Assembly: GCF_000759445.1 (NCBI RefSeq)
Contig: NZ_JRMB01000002.1
Span: 1,860,001-1,924,000 of the forward strand
Direction: 5' to 3'
DNA length: 64,000 bases
Source of the DNA: Pseudomonas lutea
Lineage (GTDB): Bacteria > Pseudomonadota > Gammaproteobacteria > Pseudomonadales > Pseudomonadaceae
Shown: one piece after another, positions 49,355 through 57,853 of the stretch
Position numbering within the stretch: the stretch's first letter is position 1
How the letters are laid out: the number at the start of each line of letters is the position of its first letter
Made by a program: the position numbers and the translations under genes
Notes under the pieces: generated by a model
What the model was told of the DNA's origin: nothing
The model's input: the letters and a program-made list of their open reading frames with translations, nothing else
Database searches by the model: none

Positions 49355-50122
49355 TCACTGCTCTGGAACATCCTTGCGCAGCTTCGTCGGGTCCTGCATC
49401 GCACGTTTCTTCGCCACCGATGTGCGCATCTTTATGTTGATCGCCTCCACCGCCAGCGAGAACGCCATGGCGAAGTAGACGTAGCCTTTGGGCACGTGCA
49501 CGTCGAACGATTCTGCGATCAGCACGGTGCCGACGACAATCAGGAACGACAAGGCCAGCATCTTCAGCGAAGGGTGCTTTTCGATGAAGTCGCTGATAAC
49601 GCCCGCGCACAGCATCATGATCAACACCGCCACGATGATCGCTGCGACCATCACAGGCACATGAGAAACCATGCCGACGGCCGTGATAACGGAGTCCAGC
49701 GAGAACACGATGTCGATGATCGCGATCTGGAGAATGGTGTACAGAAACATGCCGCCTTTGCCCTTGGGCTCGTCCGGCGTTTCTTCCTCTCCTTCCATGC
49801 CGTGGTAAATCTCTTGCGAGCTTTTCCACAGCAGAAACAGGCCACCGAAGAACAGAATCAGATCACGTCCGGAAATACCCTGGCCCAGAACCACGAACAG
49901 ATCGTCGGTCAGGCGCATGACCCATGTGATCGACAGCAGCAACAGAATCCGCGTCACCATTGCCAGCGCGAGGCCGAAGATCCGGGTGCGCGGCTGCATT
50001 GCCTTGGGCATGCGGCTGACCAGGATCGAGATCATGATGATGTTGTCGATGCCGAGGACGATTTCCAGAGCAGTGAGCGTGAAGAAAGCAACCCAGATCT
50101 CAGGGTTGGTCAGCCATTCCAT
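49355..50122 (-). CDS. TerC family integral membrane protein
   Basis: 255 residues, seven membrane helices. TerC signatures EIVLGIDNIIMISI and DIVFSLDSVITAVG hold the acidic residues thought to bind metal. Relatives export manganese or take part in metal-dependent protein insertion. Only 66 bp separate it from the upstream CitMHS gene, too short for a yybP-ykoY manganese riboswitch. Confidence 0.88.
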   Translation of the reverse strand: MEWLTNPEIWVAFFTLTALEIVLGIDNIIMISILVSRMPKAMQPRTRIFGLALAMVTRILLLLSITWVMRLTDDLFVVLGQGISGRDLILFFGGLFLLWKSSQEIYHGMEGEEETPDEPKGKGGMFLYTILQIAIIDIVFSLDSVITAVGMVSHVPVMVAAIIVAVLIMMLCAGVISDFIEKHPSLKMLALSFLIVVGTVLIAESFDVHVPKGYVYFAMAFSLAVEAINIKMRTSVAKKRAMQDPTKLRKDVPEQ

Positions 50123-50188
50123 TACGTATTCCTTTGAGCTTTTGTATTCCCATCGTCGCGACTGCGCCGCCGGGAGCGTTATGTTGCG

Positions 50189-51496
50189 TTATAGACTGCT
50201 GAACAGCGGGAAAATCCCCATCAGCAGCGCGGCGATCAAGATGCACACGCACACCAGCACGGCCCATTTGAGGGTGAAACGCTGATGATCACCGAATTCA
50301 ATACCCGCCAGTGCAACCAGCAAGTAGGTTGACGGCACCAACGGACTCAACAGATGGACGGGCTGTCCGACGATCGAGGCACGTGCCATCTCCACCGGGC
50401 TGATGCCGTAATGCGACGCAGCTTCGGCCAGTACCGGGAGCACTCCATAGTAGAAGGCATCGTTGGACATGAAGAAGGTGAACGGCATGCTGACAACGGC
50501 GGTGATCACGGCGAGATAAGGCCCCATCGCCTCGGGAATCACAGCCAGCAGGCTCTTCGACATTGCATCGACCATTCCGGTGCCGGACAGGATACCGGTA
50601 AAAATCCCTGCAGCGAAAATCAGTCCGACCACTGCCAGCACGCTGCCGGCATGAGCGGCCACGCGGTCTTTCTGGGCTTGCAGGCAAGGATAGTTAACGA
50701 TCATCGCGATGCTGAACGCGATCATGAACAGCACTGGCAGCGGCAGCAGGCCCATGATCAGCGCGACCATTAACACGAGGGTCAGTGCTGCGTTGAACCA
50801 GATCAGCTTCGGACGACGGGCTTCGGGGAACTGAGAAACGCTGATCTCGCTGTGATCGACCTCATCACCCGGCAAGTGCAGTTCACCCAAACGGGCGCGT
50901 TCGCGCTTACCGTAGAAGTAGGCGATGACCAGGATGGCCACGACGCCTGCAAGCATTGCCGGAATCATAGGTACGAAGATGTCAGACGGATCTACATGCA
51001 GGGCACTCGCCGCGCGTGCAGTCGGACCGCCCCATGGCGTCATGTTCATGACCCCGCCAGCCAGGATGATCAGGCCAGCCATAATGCGCGGGCTCATCCC
51101 CAGGCGGCTGTAAAGTGGCAGCATGGCCGCCACGCAGATCATGTAGGTCGTGGCGCCGTCACCGTCCAGCGAGACGACCAACGCCAGCACGGCGGTGCCG
51201 ACCGACACTTTGACCGGGTCGCCTTTGACCAGTTTAAGAATCTTGCGCACGGCCGGGTCGAACAGGCCTGAATCGATCATCAGCGCAAAATAAAGGATGG
51301 CGAACATCAGCATCACGCCCGTTGGCGCAAGCTTGGTGATCCCGGCAAGCATCATTGGGCCGATTTCGGACGCAAAGCCGCCGAACAGGGCGAAGACAAT
51401 AGGAACAATGATCAGTGCAATCAGCGCCGACAAGCGCTTGCTCATGATCAGGTACATGAAGGCGACGACCATGGCGAAGCCGAGGAAGGTCAACAT
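50189..51496 (-). CDS. CitMHS family citrate:cation symporter
   Basis: 435 residues with about twelve membrane helices. Family-specific stretches: LVVSLDGDGATTYMICVAAMLPLYSRLG (part), GGVMNMTPWGGPTARAA and FMSNDAFYYGVLPVLAE. CitMHS proteins take up citrate complexed with magnesium or related cations. A single gene with a divergent GFA gene 322 bp away. Confidence 0.9.
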   Translation of the reverse strand: MLTFLGFAMVVAFMYLIMSKRLSALIALIIVPIVFALFGGFASEIGPMMLAGITKLAPTGVMLMFAILYFALMIDSGLFDPAVRKILKLVKGDPVKVSVGTAVLALVVSLDGDGATTYMICVAAMLPLYSRLGMSPRIMAGLIILAGGVMNMTPWGGPTARAASALHVDPSDIFVPMIPAMLAGVVAILVIAYFYGKRERARLGELHLPGDEVDHSEISVSQFPEARRPKLIWFNAALTLVLMVALIMGLLPLPVLFMIAFSIAMIVNYPCLQAQKDRVAAHAGSVLAVVGLIFAAGIFTGILSGTGMVDAMSKSLLAVIPEAMGPYLAVITAVVSMPFTFFMSNDAFYYGVLPVLAEAASHYGISPVEMARASIVGQPVHLLSPLVPSTYLLVALAGIEFGDHQRFTLKWAVLVCVCILIAALLMGIFPLFSSL

Positions 51497-51818
51497 AGCA
51501 ATACTCCAGTGTTACGCGGCATGGGACAGACGAGAAGAGTCGATCAGCTCAGAACGAGCGGCGCGTAAATCTGGGGAATTGCGCAGAGGTTTTGCGGGGC
51601 ATATGCGAGCATCGGAAATCACCTGATTGTTGTTGTAGATGGGCCGGAGAACGTCATGCGCGTTCGTCCTGGCTGACCGGTCTGTTGCCGGCGGTGAGGT
51701 GATGCTAAAGGGAGAAGCTTTCAGCCAGCTTTCGTCGCCCAGATAGGGAGTGAGCGGAAGATGGAGTTATCGACCCCAATGCGCGGTCAGACCTGCATAC
51801 ATAATCCGGAGAGTGACC
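51497..51818. other. Divergent gap between citMHS and the GFA gene
   Basis: 322 bp without a gene. No palindrome or named motif stood out; a ribosome site CCGGAGAG precedes the GFA start. Presumably holds both promoters. Confidence 0.4.
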
Positions 51819-52220
51819 ATGAGCGAATTGCAAACCGGCGGATGCCATTGCGGCAACCTGCGCTATCAACTCGATGCGCCTGTCGATGACGTTGCGCACT
51901 GTCACTGTTCGATTTGTCGGCGCACGTCCGGCGGCATCGTGATGACATGGACCAGTGTGCCGGTTGAGGCCTTCAAATGGCTGGCTGGAAGCCCTACAAC
52001 GTATGACTCGGGCCCGACATGCGTACGGTATTTCTGCAACAACTGTGGCGCTCAGGTCGCCTTGTTCAGCCGCAACAGCCCGGAGATGATGGACGTAACC
52101 ATTGCCACTCTGGATCACCCGGAGCTGACACCTGCCAACCGACATATCTGGACTGACAGCCGCTTGCCTTGGCTGCACGTGGATGAGCATCTGCCGGGGG
52201 AGCCTGAAGAAAGCGCGTGA
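51819..52220 (+). CDS. GFA family (CENP-V/GFA) zinc-binding protein
   Basis: 133 residues from ATG 51819. Cysteine motifs GGCHCGNLRY, CHCSICRRTSGG and FCNNCGAQ supply the two zinc sites of the glutathione-dependent formaldehyde-activating-enzyme fold. Most members have no proven activity. Short monocistronic gene. Confidence 0.9.
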   Translation: MSELQTGGCHCGNLRYQLDAPVDDVAHCHCSICRRTSGGIVMTWTSVPVEAFKWLAGSPTTYDSGPTCVRYFCNNCGAQVALFSRNSPEMMDVTIATLDHPELTPANRHIWTDSRLPWLHVDEHLPGEPEESA

Positions 52221-52241
52221 TTACGGTGGCCGCTTCAGCTT

Positions 52242-54203
52242 TTAAGGCAGCTCCAAGCCACCTGCCGCCTTGTGCAGCGCTCGCAAATGTTCGCCCACTT
52301 GCTTGAGATTCTCTTCGGACGCGGCTATCTCGGCGGCGCGGGCGGGGTCGAGTAGCGCCCTCACCTCTTTATCCAGATCGCCGCTGAGTCGCTGCAGCTG
52401 TTTCTGACGTTGGCTGCTTTCGTTTTCCAAACGCTGCCACTCGCCTTCTTGCGGCAGCCCGTAGCCGCCACTCCCCAGCAGTTCGGCCGGGCGGCTCAGG
52501 AATCCGCTATTCGCCAGTATGTCCTGCAGCGTGCCTGTTGCCTTTGACACGCCGTTGTCTTTCTGCTCCACAGCGCTCAGATATCGTTGCTTTACCTCAT
52601 CTTGAGCCAGCAGCAGCTGACGACGCAGCCCGGCCTGTTCCAGTAGCAACATTGCGGCGCTGGTGCGCAGGTCCGCCTGGGCGAAATACGGACGTCGCTC
52701 CTCAGCGGTCAATGCCAGCCAGTCTTCTACCGTGGTTTGCTTGACGTTCGTCGTCTTGCGCAGCACGTCGAACATCGCCTGGTAACGGTCTCTGTAGGAA
52801 TCGAAGCGGTAGCCCATGCGCAGCGCTTTCTTCGGATCGTCCAGCACGCTGGTGTCCGCCAGACCCCTGCCCTTCAGCACTTCCAGCAGCCCGTTGGGCA
52901 TGATGCTGTCCAGCCCGACAAGGCGCGGATCATGAGTACCGCTGCGCAACAGCTTCAAGTTTTCGACGGCGCAGTTGTTCGACAGGAACCAGTAGTCCCC
53001 GTCATAGGCCCAATGCATCTCCGCAGAGTGCTGAACCAGGCCGTTGATCTCCTCACGGGACAGTTTGAGCGGTACTGATGACAGGCTGCGCAGCTCAGTC
53101 TTGGTGTATTCATCGATCACCTGACCCAGCGGAAGGACAAACAGGCGCGATGGATACTTGCCAGTCAAGCCGCTCCAGCTCGACAGCTGCAGGTCGTTGA
53201 CGAACGCGCGATACGACAACACGAGGTGTTGATCCAGATCCAGTCGGCAATCAGGTCCGCGTGGGCGACCAGGCTTGCAGATCACCAGGCGCAACATGCT
53301 GTGGCCCCAACGGCTGGCCAGGTTCTGATTGGCCTCTGCCAGCAGGTAGTCCACTTCGTACACGCGTTCGGGGTCAAGTTTGCCCAGCGGTTCACGAGCA
53401 AAATCGTTGCCGGCGTTGAGGTAAGGGTACGACGTCGGGCATTGCTCTTTCGCCTTCGGTGCCCAGTCGAACCGGGATTTGTAGTAGTCGTACAGCGCTG
53501 GGCGGCGGCAGGCGTAGGCAGGATCAAGAAGAAAGTACTCCATGTTCACTGCAACGAATTCCAGCGGGCTGCTGATCTCGTAAATGTCGGGGCTGCGGGC
53601 GACCTGGCCGTTGCGATCCTCTCGTTCGCCACGGCGGCCGACGTACTGCGGCCATCCCGCCAGGTCCAGGAGGCGCGGATCATCGCTCAGCGTGAAGCGC
53701 CGGTCAGTTTGCCCCCGGCAGCTGTCACGCAAGCCGACCTTGCCCACGCTTTTACCCTGTCGGGCACATGCCACAATCAGCTTGCGGTCTTCGGGCGACC
53801 ATAGCTGGGCGTGATCATAGATGTGGGTCAGCTCGTGCAGCACCGTGGCGAGCATTTCTTCGCGCACGGTGCCATGAGGACGGCTGGTTCGGGTCGTCGC
53901 AGCGCTGCCGTCAGTCAATCCGGCAAGCAGGTGCTGGTTCAGGTCCAGCCGATAGGGGCCGTCCGCTCGGCCGTAGGCATTAGACGGCATGTCGTCGGTC
54001 CAATGCACCTCAACCTTGCGATCGAGCTTGCTGACAAAGAGTGGCGGCAAATGCGCCATGGCTTCGTCCAGCAGTGTCTGGCTGGCTTTTTGTTGTGCAG
54101 GGCTAAGCCCGTCGGTATGAAGCGACAGGCTGAGGTCGGCGAAGGCATTCGTGCACATCAGCGACAGCGCCGACATCAGGAGCCAGACAGCAAGGCGTTT
54201 CAC
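52242..54203 (-). CDS. Periplasmic HExxH plus DUF4105 (Lnb-like) protein
   Basis: 653 residues with a signal peptide (MKRLAVWLLMSALSLMCTNAFA). The N-terminal third (40-240) resembles a zinc peptidase: HELTH at 123-127, and SPLEFVAVNMEYF (about 212-224) could supply the third ligand. Residues 285-425 are DUF4105, recently linked to the periplasmic domain of the Bacteroides lipoprotein N-acyltransferase Lnb; the matching His301 (RWGHSML) and Cys411 (LSNNCAVENLK) are both present. The C-terminal 200 residues are coiled coil. ATGA overlap with the DUF2388 gene upstream. Function unproven. Confidence 0.82.
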   Translation of the reverse strand: MKRLAVWLLMSALSLMCTNAFADLSLSLHTDGLSPAQQKASQTLLDEAMAHLPPLFVSKLDRKVEVHWTDDMPSNAYGRADGPYRLDLNQHLLAGLTDGSAATTRTSRPHGTVREEMLATVLHELTHIYDHAQLWSPEDRKLIVACARQGKSVGKVGLRDSCRGQTDRRFTLSDDPRLLDLAGWPQYVGRRGEREDRNGQVARSPDIYEISSPLEFVAVNMEYFLLDPAYACRRPALYDYYKSRFDWAPKAKEQCPTSYPYLNAGNDFAREPLGKLDPERVYEVDYLLAEANQNLASRWGHSMLRLVICKPGRPRGPDCRLDLDQHLVLSYRAFVNDLQLSSWSGLTGKYPSRLFVLPLGQVIDEYTKTELRSLSSVPLKLSREEINGLVQHSAEMHWAYDGDYWFLSNNCAVENLKLLRSGTHDPRLVGLDSIMPNGLLEVLKGRGLADTSVLDDPKKALRMGYRFDSYRDRYQAMFDVLRKTTNVKQTTVEDWLALTAEERRPYFAQADLRTSAAMLLLEQAGLRRQLLLAQDEVKQRYLSAVEQKDNGVSKATGTLQDILANSGFLSRPAELLGSGGYGLPQEGEWQRLENESSQRQKQLQRLSGDLDKEVRALLDPARAAEIAASEENLKQVGEHLRALHKAAGGLELP

Positions 54204-54520
54204 AGGGCGAGAATGGCCTCGGCGAGGTCCTGGTCGCTGGCGTTACGGGCTTCAGGCAAGCGGTCGCGCAGCGTGATGAAGGCTGCGTCGAGCAACGCCC
54301 CATGGATATCACCGTTGCTGGCGACATAGCTTGCGGCATCGTCACGGGCTTCAAGCACGAGCTTCCAGTTGCGCACCGACGACGTGGTGTCAGAGGTGAA
54401 GTCGATGCTGCGACCGAGGGCACGAACGACGATGTTACTGGTGGCCTTCAGGGTTTGTGCCTGTGCCATGTCTGTCAGCAAGAGCAAGCCAAGGGCGGCA
54501 GCGATCAATGGGGTACGCAT
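54200..54520 (-). CDS. DUF2388 family periplasmic protein (paralogue 1)
   Basis: 106 residues from ATG 54520 with GGAGAGG upstream. Signal peptide to MAQAQ, then a single domain with VVRALGRSIDFTSDTTSS and the core ARDDAASYVASNGDIHGALLDAAF, ending LAEAILAL. Some annotations call these Holliday junction resolvasome proteins, which does not fit a signal peptide. One of three tandem paralogues; stop overlaps the DUF4105 start by 4 bp. Confidence 0.82.
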   Translation of the reverse strand: MRTPLIAAALGLLLLTDMAQAQTLKATSNIVVRALGRSIDFTSDTTSSVRNWKLVLEARDDAASYVASNGDIHGALLDAAFITLRDRLPEARNASDQDLAEAILAL

Positions 54521-54560
54521 GGAACCTCTCCAAAATACGGATGTGACTGGAAAAAAGTGA

Positions 54561-54866
54561 CTATTGGACGAGGATTGCCTGCGCCAGTTCAAGATCGTCT
54601 GCATGAAGTTTTGGCTGGGACTGGTGTATGTAAGCCATCGCTGCCTGCAGCCGAGCCCCGCGCACCTGGCCATCAGTGGCAACAAACACCGCAGCATCGT
54701 CCTGAGCGGCAATGATCAACTTGCTGTCGAAGGGTCCGGTCGTTACCTGGCTGGTGGCATACCCGGTTTTAACCAGGCTTTGGGTAGTCACATCCAGCGC
54801 CAGAGCGGGGGTCGAGACACTTATCGTGGCGGCAAAAACTGCCATTAGCCGAGTCAATAAAGGCAT
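54561..54866 (-). CDS. DUF2388 family periplasmic protein (paralogue 2)
   Basis: 101 residues with a signal peptide (ending TPALA-L). Core AQDDAAVFVATDGQVRGARLQAAM and tail LAQAILVQ align with its two neighbours. More diverged than the others in the first 30 mature residues (LVKTGYATSQVTT). Forty bp from paralogue 1. Confidence 0.82.
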   Translation of the reverse strand: MPLLTRLMAVFAATISVSTPALALDVTTQSLVKTGYATSQVTTGPFDSKLIIAAQDDAAVFVATDGQVRGARLQAAMAYIHQSQPKLHADDLELAQAILVQ

Positions 54867-54972
54867 GGGAATTCAGGATCTGCGAAACGAGTCGCAAGGC
54901 TAGCGCAACGCCCGGGACAGGGCCAGCGCCGAGGCCCGGATATGCTCACGAGAAACCTGTCTCCAGGCTGAA

Positions 54973-55290
54973 TCAGATGGCAAGAATCGCTTCGGCGAGC
55001 TGCGCATCCGACGCCTGCAGAGTCGGCGCGACCTCGCGGATGTGCTGCAGGGCGCCCTGGAGTTTAACGCCACGAATCTCGCCTTGGCTGGCAACGAAGC
55101 TTGCTGCATCGTCGCGGGCGGCCAGGACGATTTTGTCGTCGTGAAAAGAGGACGAGATCTTGGAGGTCGCATTTGATGATGCGTCGAGAGCACGGACGAT
55201 GGTGTCAGTAGTGACCACGAAGCTGGAAGCCTGGGCTCCCGTTGCAGCAACAATCAGGAAGGCAGCACTAAGCAGGCGAACGCGAGACAT
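54973..55290 (-). CDS. DUF2388 family periplasmic protein (paralogue 3)
   Basis: 105 residues with a signal peptide (MSRVRLLSAAFLIVAATGAQA-S). Core ARDDAASFVASQGEIRGVKLQGAL, tail LAEAILAI. IVRALDAS near the N-terminus closely matches IVVRALGRS of paralogue 1, so paralogues 1 and 3 are the closest pair. First of the cluster in transcription order. Confidence 0.82.
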   Translation of the reverse strand: MSRVRLLSAAFLIVAATGAQASSFVVTTDTIVRALDASSNATSKISSSFHDDKIVLAARDDAASFVASQGEIRGVKLQGALQHIREVAPTLQASDAQLAEAILAI

Positions 55291-55639
55291 ACGGGTACTC
55301 CAAAATAACAGGATTCAAAAATCATGGACCGTTTGCCTAAGCTCAGCGAGAGCTGACGCAGGTGCACAATTTTAGGTGGCGCAAGATTAGCTTATATCTG
55401 GGCCCGCTCACCATCACGGCTTGGGATATCGCGTGGTCATGTGAGCAGCGGTCCAATGTTTAGCCCCAATACACCTGCGCAATGAAGAACTGTATAGGTT
55501 GATCGCCGATCTAAAAAACTGTACCGGTATCGATCCCTAAAACGACAAAACCCGCCAGCAGATGAATGCGGCGGGTTTTGTTTGAACAATTCGAGGTGCT
55601 GGCGAGAGGCTGTTAGCCTGAAACCAGCGGGCGCTTAAC
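55291..55639. other. Gap between DUF2388 and DUF1127 genes
   Basis: 349 bp without a gene. It holds two direct ACTGTA motifs (AACTGTATAGG at 55488 and AACTGTACCGG at 55517, 29 bp apart) and a terminator hairpin at 55547-55579. The DUF2388 promoter should lie here. Confidence 0.5.
55547..55582. terminator. Bidirectional terminator near the DUF1127 gene
   Basis: AAAACCCGCC and GGCGGGTTTT, perfect 10-bp arms around a 13-base loop, with A and T runs at both ends so it works on either strand. It ends the DUF1127 transcript (stop at 55640). Confidence 0.82.
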
Positions 55640-55855
55640 TTAGCGCCAGAACGGCTTGCTCAGCTCTTCGTAACGCTGGGATTCGCTGATACCGGCATCG
55701 GCGAGCAAGCGTGCATCCAGACGAGCCAGTTGGTGGCGGCTGGACAGGCGGCGCTGCCATAGCATCAGGTTAGCGAACATGCGCAGCGGCAACGAGGCTT
55801 GTGCGGTTTTTGCGGTGTCTTCGTAGAACAGTTCGGAACTGAGGGTGCGTTCCAT
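55640..55855 (-). CDS. DUF1127 domain small protein
   Basis: 71 residues. The C-terminal half has the DUF1127 motif (RRLSSRHQLARLDARLLADAGIS), a basic helical pair common in alpha- and gammaproteobacteria. Some alphaproteobacterial members are RNA-binding regulators of phosphate and RNA metabolism. Isolated gene between a terminator and ACTGTAC motifs. Confidence 0.9.
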   Translation of the reverse strand: MERTLSSELFYEDTAKTAQASLPLRMFANLMLWQRRLSSRHQLARLDARLLADAGISESQRYEELSKPFWR

Positions 55856-56174
55856 GATGCTTCTTCCTTCCGCTTGTGGCGGGATTAGAGAGTGACTTGA
55901 TTGGTGACAATATTCCTCTCATCGTCCCCTTCTCTCTAGACACAGTTCATTTGTATTGCGCTGCTCCAGTTATCTGTTCAGCCCCACTGTTTTGTTCATA
56001 AGTGGGGCAACTGTACGGGTCTGCACCAATAGAGTGCTTTTCGTGCGCATTTGGCTTTAAAAAGCCTCTACTCTGCTGCTCAATGACCAGTACAGCAGTA
56101 CAGTTTTTCTCAGATCAGAGAGCAGCTATTCCAACGCGCGAGCTGAGCGGGACTGCCACAACGCAACTGTACTG
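55856..56174. promoter_or_regulatory. DUF1127 upstream region with ACTGTAC motifs and a stem
   Basis: 319 bp with no gene. A perfect stem GCCCCACT / AGTGGGGC (55981-55988 and 56001-56008) is followed directly by AACTGTACGGG (56009). Further copies are GTACAGTT (56098, minus strand), CCAGTACAG (56087) and AACTGTACTG (56165). Such repeats resemble binding sites of MocR-type (GntR/aminotransferase) regulators. No such regulator gene is in the window. Confidence 0.5.
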
Positions 56175-57668
56175 TCAGACCCCGATCATGCGTCCGGTCT
56201 CTTCAAGATTCAGGTGCCAGCTAAGCGCATCTCGCAAAACGTGCGGCGTGTGGCCACCGATCGCGCAGGCTCGGCGGAAGTAGTCATTCAGTGCATCCCG
56301 ATACGCCGGGTGCACGCAGTTGTCGATGATGACTCGCGCCCGCTCACGCGGTGCAAGGCCACGCAAATCTGCCAAACCCACTTCTGTCACAAGGATATCT
56401 ACGTCGTGCTCGGTGTGGTCCACGTGGCTAACCATGGGCACCACGCTCGAAATGGCACCCGCCTTCGCAATGGACTTGGTTACGAAAATCGCCAGGTGAG
56501 CGTTTCGGGCAAAGTCACCGGAGCCGCCGATGCCATTCATCATCCGAGTGCCGCCGACGTGGGTCGAGTTAACGTTCCCATACAAATCGAATTCAAGCGC
56601 CGTGTTGATGGCGATGATACCCAACCGCCGCACTATTTCAGGATGATTGGAAATTTCCTGAGGACGCAATAACAGTCTGGATCTGTACTGCTCGAGATCG
56701 TCGTAGAGCGCGGCGTGTTTGCGTTCGGACAATGTCATCGAACAACCCGATGCGAAATCCAGCTTGCCCGCCTCGAACAAGTCGAAGGTTGAGTCTTGCA
56801 AGACCTCCGAGTACATCGTCATGCCGTGAAAGGGCGAATCGATCAGCCCGGTCATCACCGCATTTGCAATTGTGCCGACGCCAGCCTGCAACGGCATCAG
56901 CTGATTGGTCAGGCGGTTTAGCCGTACTTCGCTCTTGAAGAAGTCCACCAGATGCCCGGCGATGGCTTGGGTGTCGGTATCTGCGGGCAACACTGTTGAC
57001 GGGGAATCAGGTTGATTGCTGATCACGATGCCGACGATTTTGGCGGGATCGATCTTTACGGCGTGGCCGCCGATGCGCGTGTCAGTTTTGAGCACCGGAA
57101 TCGGTAGACGTGTTGGTCGGTACGTGGGTATGTAAATGTCATGCAGCCCTTCAAGCGCCATTGGCTGTGCGAGATTGATCTCGACGATCACGTGCTCGGC
57201 CAAGATAGCGAAACTGGCAGAGTTGCCGACCGACGTGCTGAGCACCAAATGGCCCTCTTCGTTAATCGCCACGCATTCGATTACTGCGATATCCACTGCT
57301 TTTATCTGGCGATTGCGCAGCTGCTCAACTGTGTCAGACAGATGCTGATCAATGAACATCACGGTTCCGTCATTAATGGCTTTACGCAGGGTGCTGTCGA
57401 CTTGAAATGGCATGCGACGTGACAGCACGCCTGCCTCAGTCAGCTGCTTATCCAGGTCGTTGCCCAAGCTGGCACCGGTCATCAGGCTGATCTTCAACGG
57501 TGTTGCCTTGGCCCGTTCAGCCAGTGCTTTGGGAACCGCCTTGGCCTCCCCGGCGCGCGTAAAGCCGCTCATGCCGATGGTCATGCCATCCTTTATCAAG
57601 GACGCGGCGTCGGCGGCGCTCATAATCTTGCTCGTCAACGAGGGCAGGCGGATGCGTTCACGGTGCAT
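56175..57668 (-). CDS. Acetyl-CoA hydrolase/transferase family protein (class I CoA transferase)
   Basis: 497 residues, the length of succinate/propionate-CoA:acetate CoA transferases. The catalytic-glutamate motif is TMYSEVLQDS and the CoA-binding glycine loop is NGIGGSGDFARN. It moves CoA between short-chain acids such as acetate and succinate. PAO1 homologue is PA5445 as I recall. The ATG at 57668 follows 50 bp of leader. Confidence 0.9.
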   Translation of the reverse strand: MHRERIRLPSLTSKIMSAADAASLIKDGMTIGMSGFTRAGEAKAVPKALAERAKATPLKISLMTGASLGNDLDKQLTEAGVLSRRMPFQVDSTLRKAINDGTVMFIDQHLSDTVEQLRNRQIKAVDIAVIECVAINEEGHLVLSTSVGNSASFAILAEHVIVEINLAQPMALEGLHDIYIPTYRPTRLPIPVLKTDTRIGGHAVKIDPAKIVGIVISNQPDSPSTVLPADTDTQAIAGHLVDFFKSEVRLNRLTNQLMPLQAGVGTIANAVMTGLIDSPFHGMTMYSEVLQDSTFDLFEAGKLDFASGCSMTLSERKHAALYDDLEQYRSRLLLRPQEISNHPEIVRRLGIIAINTALEFDLYGNVNSTHVGGTRMMNGIGGSGDFARNAHLAIFVTKSIAKAGAISSVVPMVSHVDHTEHDVDILVTEVGLADLRGLAPRERARVIIDNCVHPAYRDALNDYFRRACAIGGHTPHVLRDALSWHLNLEETGRMIGV

Positions 57669-57795
57669 GGTATTGGGTCTCTAGACAAATTCGTGGAGGG
57701 AAGTCTAGAGATTTGGTCTGCGTGCGTCCCGCTACCAAGGTCGCATGAAGGGCTCTAATCAGGGCCTCTCAGTGAAAAACACTTTTACCTGATCT

Positions 57796-57832
57796 GTAAA
57801 AAACCCTCGGCCATTAAATGCGACGAGGGTTT
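57796..57832 (-). terminator. Terminator after pntB
   Basis: On the minus strand AAACCCTCG pairs with CGAGGGTTT (57801-57809 and 57824-57832) and is followed by TTTTTACAG. It is 22 bases past the pntB stop. Confidence 0.78.
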
Positions 57833-57853
57833 ATAGACGAGCTCTTTTGAGCG

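Noticed and set aside
50123..50188. A yybP-ykoY manganese riboswitch before terC
   Set aside because: The gap is only 66 bp and shows no matching structure.
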